A stretch of 64,000 nt of DNA from Dyella sedimenti. GTDB lineage: Bacteria; Pseudomonadota; Gammaproteobacteria; Xanthomonadales; Rhodanobacteraceae. This document shows, piece by piece, positions 59,370 to 64,000 of the stretch. Location: assembly GCF_022760995.1 (NCBI RefSeq), contig NZ_JAKWJO010000010.1, forward strand, positions 62,001 through 126,000, in the 5' to 3' direction. The notes beneath the pieces are model-generated. The model made no database searches. It was not told the origin of the DNA and saw only the letters and a program-made list of their open reading frames with translations. The translations under genes were made by a program, and so were the position numbers. Position 1 is the stretch's first letter; every line of letters starts with the position of its first letter.

Positions 59370-60362
59370 GTGTCGGTTACATCGAACAAGCCCGCATGGG
59401 TGGGCCATGCGCGGCGGCGTACGCTGGAACGCCTGCTGGCCGTGGCGCTGCTCGCGCTGGCCGCCGCGCTGGCATGGAGTGCGGGACACGCCGGCGCATC
59501 GCCGCCGGCGGCCTGCCAGGCGATGTCCGCGGCCCAGGCATCGTTGCGGCAGGGCATCGCCGCCACGCGCATGGGGCCCATGGGGTATTACCGTTTCGGT
59601 CACGGCTCGCCGCTGGTGCTCATCACGGGCTACCGGGCCACGCTGTCGGAATGGAATGCTGCTTTCCTCGATGCGCTGGCCAGGCATCATGAAGTGATCG
59701 TCGTGGACAACCCGGGCGTGGGCCGCTCGCGCATCGAGCCCGTGCCGGACACGATGGCCGGCATGAGCGAGGCGATCAGCGGCGCGATCGACACCTTGCG
59801 GCTGGGCAAGGTGGATGTGCTCGGCTGGTCCATGGGCGGCATGGTGGCCCAGCAGCTCGCGCTGGATCACCCCGACCAGGTCGGGTCGCTGGTGCTGATG
59901 GCCACCACGCCGCCGGGCAACGAGGCGGTGCCCGCGTCGCCGGCGGTCGAGGCGGTGCTTTCCGGCGGTTCGCCATCGCCGTTCGAATCGATCATGGGCG
60001 TGCTGTTTCCGCCGGATGCCAGGACGCACGCCATGCAGTGCTTCCGCGCCGAGATGTTCAAGCCCTCGGATTACGGCAAGGTGGGCGTCGATGAGCGCGT
60101 GGCCGATGCACAGTCGCGCGCGATGTCCGCCTGGTGGCGCGACGGGGAGGCCGCCAGGGCCCTGGACCGCCTGGCGGCGCCCACGCTTGTCATCATGGGC
60201 GACAGGGACGATGTGCTGTCGCCGCGCAACGCCAGCGTGCTGGTGCGGCGCCTTCCGCATGCCACGCTGCTGGTGGTTGCCGATGGCGGCCATGCGCTGA
60301 TGTACCAGGACCCGCAGGGCGTGGCGCGCGGGATCACCCGTTTCCTCGCCGCGCACCCATAG
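59370..60362 (+). CDS. Exported alpha/beta hydrolase
   Basis: A 330-residue serine hydrolase. An N-terminal signal or anchor (about 15-38) is followed by the hydrolase fold. The oxyanion region is LVLITGYRATLSEW, the nucleophile Ser in LGWSMGGMVAQQLA (GxSxG), the acid Asp in IMGDRDDVLSP and His in ADGGHALMYQDP. Substrate not predictable. GTG at 59370 is chosen because AAGGAG stands 7 bp before it. It is divergent from rubredoxin. Confidence 0.87.
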   Translation: MSVTSNKPAWVGHARRRTLERLLAVALLALAAALAWSAGHAGASPPAACQAMSAAQASLRQGIAATRMGPMGYYRFGHGSPLVLITGYRATLSEWNAAFLDALARHHEVIVVDNPGVGRSRIEPVPDTMAGMSEAISGAIDTLRLGKVDVLGWSMGGMVAQQLALDHPDQVGSLVLMATTPPGNEAVPASPAVEAVLSGGSPSPFESIMGVLFPPDARTHAMQCFRAEMFKPSDYGKVGVDERVADAQSRAMSAWWRDGEAARALDRLAAPTLVIMGDRDDVLSPRNASVLVRRLPHATLLVVADGGHALMYQDPQGVARGITRFLAAHP

Positions 60363-60435
60363 GATGCGGCCGGCCGCGCGCTCCTTGCCGTTCGGGGCGC
60401 GGCCGTCGCATGCGCACCGCATGGCGGAAACAAGA

Positions 60436-60467
60436 AGGCCCGGCACATGGCGCCATGTGCCGGGCCT
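60436..60467. terminator. Perfect palindrome between convergent genes
   Basis: AGGCCCGGCACATGGC and its exact reverse complement make a 32-bp palindrome between the hydrolase gene and the convergent lipoprotein gene. There is no T-run, but the position suits a bidirectional terminator. Confidence 0.7.
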
Positions 60468-60490
60468 GCCGTGGTCACCTCTCGTCGTTG

Positions 60491-60772
60491 TCAGCGACCG
60501 TGCTCGTTGGAGACGTCGGCGGCCAGGCGAAGCTCCTCGTCGGCCTGGGCCAGCAATGCCTTGGCGCGGCCGGCGTGTCCGCCCAACTGGTAGTCGTTGT
60601 CGATCTGGGCATCGCTCACGAGTTGCCAGGCTTGCGCGATGTGTTCCTGCGCATCGCGCAGGTTGCCGTGGCGGTAGCCGATGTCGACGCGGGGAGCCTG
60701 CTGGGCCATGGTGGCGCAGCCAAAAGTGCTGGCGGCGCCGATGATGATGCCGATGAACAGGGCTTTCTTCAT
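60491..60772 (-). CDS. Small helical lipoprotein
   Basis: A 93-residue lipoprotein: signal MKKALFIGIIIGAASTFGC with Cys19, then a mostly helical mature part (REAQ-like pattern NLRDAQEHIAQAWQLVSDAQ and AKALLAQADEELRLAADVS). It resembles short DUF4398-like envelope proteins. Function unknown. A start 5 codons upstream (MRLVT) is possible. Confidence 0.75.
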   Translation of the reverse strand: MKKALFIGIIIGAASTFGCATMAQQAPRVDIGYRHGNLRDAQEHIAQAWQLVSDAQIDNDYQLGGHAGRAKALLAQADEELRLAADVSNEHGR

Positions 60773-61139
60773 GGTAACGAGCCTCATGGAATGGTGATAA
60801 GGAAAATGCGTGATGGCATGAACCTGGCAGCGAGAGGCCAATGGCCAAGGCGGATGACGCCGCGTCGACAGCCAGTGATCGCATGCTAGGCATCGGCGCG
60901 CCGGCAGGTTTTCGCGGAGGCACACGCTTTTGCCGATTCACACGGCGGCCGGTCGGAGAGGCAAGGCCCGGCGTGGCGTTGCACGGATGCGGCGGCCGCG
61001 CATGCATGCCTCCGGCGCGCCTCGCCGGATGGCGCGGAAAGCAGCCTGCCGTTCGTTTTGGAAAGGCCACGTGGCAACCCGAAAGCCGCGGCGTGGGAAG
61101 AAGCCACCATGCACGCAGTCCGATACGGGTGCCATCGCC
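60773..61139. other. 367-bp gap without a convincing gene
   Basis: Between the divergent lipoprotein and MarC genes. Open frames run through it, but their products are Arg/Cys/His-rich and resemble no protein. Two sites look like short palindromes (GCATGC-type), with no clear promoter match. Confidence 0.4.
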
Positions 61140-61805
61140 ATGCTGCAGGAATTGCTCAAGACCACGCTGCTCATCGTCGCCAGCCTGTTCCCCATCATCA
61201 ATCCGCCGGCGGTGGGCTTCCTCGTGCTAAGCATGGTGCCGCACGCCCGCGAGGCGGAGCGTGCCGAACTGGCACGGCGCATCACCGTGAACAGCGTGGT
61301 GCTGCTGTCGCTGTCGCTGCTGCTGGGCGCCTACGTGCTGGCCTTCTTCGGCATTTCGGTGCCCGTGCTGCGCGTGGCCGGCGGCTTCATCGTCGCCATG
61401 GCGGGCTGGAAGCTGTTGCAGTCGCCGGACGAGGCCAAGTCGCCGGAGGGCGCCGAGGAGAGCCTTGGCGCGGGCGTGCTGCGCCTGCGCGCCTTCTATC
61501 CGCTGACCTTGCCGATGACGGTGGGGCCGGGCGCCATCGCCGTCGCCATCGCGCTGGGCACCAGCTCGCCCAAGACCGGTCCGTTTCCCGTGCATGTGGC
61601 GGGCATCGCGGCGGCGTTGCTGGTGCTCAGCGCTTGCATCTACCTGTGTGTGCGGTTCGCCTGCCGGGTCGAGCGCCTGCTCGGCGACGTCGGTACCCGG
61701 GTGGTGATGCGCCTGTTCGCGTTCATGATCTTCTGCATCGGCGTGCAGATCCTGTGGAACGGCGTCACCGGGCTGTTGGAACCCGCGCGCTTGGCGCTGT
61801 CTTAG
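61140..61805 (+). CDS. MarC-family integral membrane protein, paralogue
   Basis: A 221-residue protein with six helices: SLFPIINPPAVGFLVLSMVP, VAGGFIVAMAGWKLLQSPDE, RAFYPLTLPMTVGPGAIAVA and FAFMIFCIGVQILWNGV. It aligns along its length with the product of 55819-56457, so the two are paralogues about 5 kb apart. Function unproven. The longer in-frame version to 60930 is ignored because the upstream part is not MarC-like. Confidence 0.88.
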   Translation: MLQELLKTTLLIVASLFPIINPPAVGFLVLSMVPHAREAERAELARRITVNSVVLLSLSLLLGAYVLAFFGISVPVLRVAGGFIVAMAGWKLLQSPDEAKSPEGAEESLGAGVLRLRAFYPLTLPMTVGPGAIAVAIALGTSSPKTGPFPVHVAGIAAALLVLSACIYLCVRFACRVERLLGDVGTRVVMRLFAFMIFCIGVQILWNGVTGLLEPARLALS

Positions 61806-61814
61806 TCCAGGCTT

Positions 61815-62561
61815 TTACACCGACAGCGTCCTGCCGCCATCGACACGGATGATCTGCCCGGTCACGAACGGCGCGTCGCGCAGCAGCCACAACACAGCGC
61901 CGGCCACATCCTCGGGCGAGCCGGCGCGTTGCAGTGGGGTGCGGGCCAGCATGGCCTGCTGGTCGTCGTAGGGCTTGCCCTCGCTGGGCCACATCACCGC
62001 GCCGGGGGCCACCGCGTTGACGCGTACGTCCGGTCCCAGGTCGAGCGCGAGCGACCGCGTCATGGCGGCCAGCGCGGCCTTGGCCATGCAGTAGAGCGGA
62101 TGGTCGGCGAGCGGCCGCTCCGCGTAGATGTCCACCAGGTTGACGATGGCGCCGCGCGCCTCGCGCAGCGCGGGCGTGGCGGCCTGGGCGAGGAAGAACG
62201 GTGCCTGCGCGTTGGAGGCGAACAACTCGTTCCATTGCGCCGGCGTGGCGGTGCCCACCGGCGTGGGATAGAACGCCGAGGCGTTGTTGACCAGCGCATC
62301 CAGGCGTCCGAACCGGCCAAGAACGCCCCGCACCAGCGCGGGCAGGGTGTCCGTGTCGGCCAGTTCGGCCTGCGCGGTCCAGGTGCTGCCGTGGCGTTGC
62401 CGTTCCAGCGAGGCGGCGAGCAGCCCGGCTTCCGCGGCGGAATGGCGATGGTGCAGGGCCAGGTCGTAGCCGGCGGCGTGCAGCGTGCGCGCGATCACCG
62501 CGCCCACGCGCTTGCCCGCGCCGGTGATGAGGACGACGGGGCGCTCGTGGCGTGGACTCAT
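61815..62561 (-). CDS. Pteridine reductase-like SDR (FolM/PTR1 type)
   Basis: A 248-residue short-chain dehydrogenase. The cofactor loop is ITGAGKRVGAVIA, with Arg at the spot where most SDRs have Gly, the mark of pteridine reductases that prefer NADPH. LVNNASAFYPTPVG, catalytic Tyr/Lys in YCMAKAALAAMTR and DGGRTLSV at the end are also family-typical. It would reduce dihydropteridines such as dihydrobiopterin or dihydrofolate. AGGAG lies before the ATG. Confidence 0.88.
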   Translation of the reverse strand: MSPRHERPVVLITGAGKRVGAVIARTLHAAGYDLALHHRHSAAEAGLLAASLERQRHGSTWTAQAELADTDTLPALVRGVLGRFGRLDALVNNASAFYPTPVGTATPAQWNELFASNAQAPFFLAQAATPALREARGAIVNLVDIYAERPLADHPLYCMAKAALAAMTRSLALDLGPDVRVNAVAPGAVMWPSEGKPYDDQQAMLARTPLQRAGSPEDVAGAVLWLLRDAPFVTGQIIRVDGGRTLSV

Positions 62562-62619
62562 GCGCGGGCTCCTGCGTGACGCGACTGGAACGCGAGCTTG
62601 CCGCAAAGCGCTGGCAACG

Positions 62620-63246
62620 TCATCCGGCGGTCGCCGCGGTATCGCCTTCCGCCGTTTCGATGGCGCCGCTGAACATCGCGATGGCGGTGCGCGCGACCTG
62701 CCGGGTGTCGTAGTACGCGTAGGTGCCCACGCCCACCGCGCCCGCCACCGGCAGCCAGCGCGCGAGGCCGTTGCCCACCGCGCGCTGGGTCACCTTGATC
62801 CCCACCGTCTTGGCGATGCGCTCGGCCACCGTGTAGGTGATGCGACGGAACAGCAGGCGGTCGCCCACGCGAACCACCAGGTCGCGGAAGGCCTGCGCGG
62901 CGGTATGCCGGAACAGGCACCACAGCATCTGCTCTCGTCCCAGTACGGAATGCTTGCCGTAGGCGGCGGCGATGTCGCTGACCATCTGCGCCTGGATCTT
63001 CCAGATGGCGATCAACTCGGGCAGCACGGTGAGCCAGCCCAGCGGGCCGGGCGGCAGGGCCAGCGAACCGGCGGTCAGCGCCGCACGCTGGGCGGCCCGG
63101 GCCGCCAGGCGCTGCGCCTCGCGTTCCGGCTCCGGGCTGCCCTCAACGCGGCTGCCAGGAATCTCGCTGACGAAATCCAGGATGGCCTGGGTCACGCGGC
63201 TGTGGTCGGTAATCACCGCCGGAAGCTGGGAGGCGGGCTTGGACAT
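62620..63246 (-). CDS. EcsC/DUF697-like membrane-associated protein
   Basis: A 208-residue protein, mostly helical with hydrophobic stretches around TAGSLALPPGPLGWLTVLPEL and WLPVAGAVGVGTYAYYDTRQVARTA. The general layout resembles EcsC-family and DUF697 proteins; assignment is tentative. Function unknown. The ATG at 63246 is used; a longer form (MNPTSAEPTA, 63276) is possible. It follows the pteridine reductase-like gene's promoter side on the same strand, 58 bp upstream of it. Confidence 0.6.
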   Translation of the reverse strand: MSKPASQLPAVITDHSRVTQAILDFVSEIPGSRVEGSPEPEREAQRLAARAAQRAALTAGSLALPPGPLGWLTVLPELIAIWKIQAQMVSDIAAAYGKHSVLGREQMLWCLFRHTAAQAFRDLVVRVGDRLLFRRITYTVAERIAKTVGIKVTQRAVGNGLARWLPVAGAVGVGTYAYYDTRQVARTAIAMFSGAIETAEGDTAATAG

Positions 63247-63430
63247 AGCGGTCGGCTCGGCGGACGTCGGGTTCACAGTCTAGGCGCGGCGGGTGAAACC
63301 CGGCTGACCTGCCGCTGGCGCCTCGCTTAACGACTGGACATGACTTTTGGGGCAGGCGTTCCGTCGGCCCGGTTGGGTATGTTATAACGTATCGAAAACA
63401 ACAATCTCACCGCCCCATTCCGGAACCCTG

Positions 63431-64000
63431 ATGAAACATTCCTTGCTTGCCTTGAGCCTTGCCGTTGCCCTGGGAACCGTCCCGGCGGCGTTCGCCCAGA
63501 CCAGCCCGACTGCGGATACCGGCGCCGATTCGGCCACCAGCGCGTCGGAGGGGGCCTCCCGCAACAAGCCCGCCAAGGTGAAGCAGCTCGGCGCGGTGGA
63601 CGTGAACGCCGCGCTCGACCAGGCGCGCAACTCGCTGTCGCCGGATACCGGCTCCAGCCAGTACGTGATCGACCAGAAGGCGATCCAGCAGTTGCCGCTG
63701 GGCGATTCGACTCCGCTCAACCAGGTGGTGCTGCAGGCGCCCGGCGTGGTGCAGGATTCCTACGGCGGCCTGCATGTGCGCGGCGACCACGCCAACCTGC
63801 AATACCGCATCAACGGCGTGATCATCCCCGAGTCGATCTCCGGTTTCGGCCAGACGCTGGACGCGCGCACCATCCAGAGCGTGAAGGTGCTCGACGGCGC
63901 ACTGCCGGCGCAGTACGGCCTGCGCACCGCCGCGGTAGTGGACATCGACACCAAGAGCGGCCATGACCTTGGCAATGGCGGCAGCGTCGGCATCACCGGC
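63431..64000 (+). CDS. TonB-dependent receptor, 5' part only
   Basis: The first 190 codons of an outer-membrane receptor; the rest lies beyond the window. A signal peptide (ending PAAFA) is followed by a Ser/Ala-rich spacer, QLGAVDVNAALDQARN (TonB box and start of plug), and plug segments NQVVLQAPGVVQDSYGGLHVRG and LDGALPAQYGLRTAAVVDI. The last is the RxxG-type plug end motif (GALPAQYG). Ligand unknown. A GTTATAAC element 43 bp upstream may belong to its promoter. Confidence 0.92.
   Translation, partial: MKHSLLALSLAVALGTVPAAFAQTSPTADTGADSATSASEGASRNKPAKVKQLGAVDVNAALDQARNSLSPDTGSSQYVIDQKAIQQLPLGDSTPLNQVVLQAPGVVQDSYGGLHVRGDHANLQYRINGVIIPESISGFGQTLDARTIQSVKVLDGALPAQYGLRTAAVVDIDTKSGHDLGNGGSVGITG

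Noticed and set aside
63379..63396. A Zur-type operator (GTTATAAC) before the last TonB receptor
   Set aside because: The known Zur box has two GTTAT/ATAAC halves with a spacer; here they are collapsed into one 8-bp core. It was kept only as a possible promoter element.

Overview
The window looks like chromosome of a high-GC gammaproteobacterium of the Xanthomonadales (Lysobacterales). A Rhodanobacteraceae-type genome (Dyella, Luteibacter, Frateuria or Rhodanobacter) fits best. This placement is inferred from the aa3 oxidase gene order (coxB-coxA-coxC, DUF2909, surf1, ctaA, ctaB), the split class II ribonucleotide reductase beside a lysine-rich histone-like gene, the three TonB-dependent receptors, and high GC everywhere except one low-GC island. 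No rRNA, tRNA, CRISPR array or intact insertion sequence was seen.

Layout. 1-4335 (minus): a probable operon of a beta-helix lipoprotein, a diheme cytochrome-like lipoprotein and a TonB receptor cut by the window edge; an AraC regulator lies upstream. 5821-10619: an acid-phosphatase-like lipoprotein with a missing catalytic Asp, then PutA followed by a thioredoxin-fold protein. 11001-19271: the cytochrome aa3 oxidase block, with structural subunits, SURF1, heme A synthase and heme O synthase, but no Cox11/CtaG gene. 19422-23131 (minus): a HAD phosphatase, a PstS-like protein fused to LysM, and an HtrA/Deg protease. 23266-27285: two candidate NrdR boxes, nrdJ, a histone H1-like gene and a second nrdJ-type subunit carrying the C-terminal cysteines.

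27340-31950 is a low-GC island. It begins with a ParA-like ATPase directly followed by a class III cyclase-fold protein, a possible two-gene system of unknown role. Convergent to it is an apparent class II microcin locus, read on the minus strand from 35398 to 29145. In order it encodes a membrane fusion protein, a C39-peptidase ABC exporter, a 60-residue double-glycine precursor peptide, a small membrane protein, two tandem DUF3267 membrane zinc-protease-like paralogues and a CPBP (CAAX-type) protease. The last four are candidates for self-immunity or processing. The exporter genes have normal high GC, while the peptide and downstream genes are AT-rich, so the cassette is mosaic.

35629-45347 is mixed: bacteriohemerythrin, an M14 metallocarboxypeptidase, a membrane-anchored Mrr-type nuclease, a chemoreceptor behind a good sigma-28 promoter match, a Cache-HAMP sensor without an output domain, an adjacent DUF4388-like protein, an alcohol dehydrogenase-family protein and YnfA.

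45490-55829 is a sugar-acid catabolic cluster of De Ley-Doudoroff type: IclR regulator, MFS transporter, enolase-superfamily dehydratase, DapA-family lyase, TonB receptor, SDR dehydrogenase, KDGal kinase (DgoK) and a fused KDPGal aldolase-SMP-30 lactonase. A shared sequence, TTGCTA-N3-TAGT-W-A, lies upstream of the MFS gene and over the -10 of the TonB-receptor operon and may be the regulator's operator. 55819-64000 holds two MarC paralogues, AraC and LysR regulators, rubredoxin, an alpha/beta hydrolase, a small lipoprotein, a pteridine-reductase-like SDR, an EcsC-like protein and the start of a third TonB receptor.

Inverted pairs of a short GGGAGCGCA-type palindromic repeat and other hairpins sit in several gene gaps.
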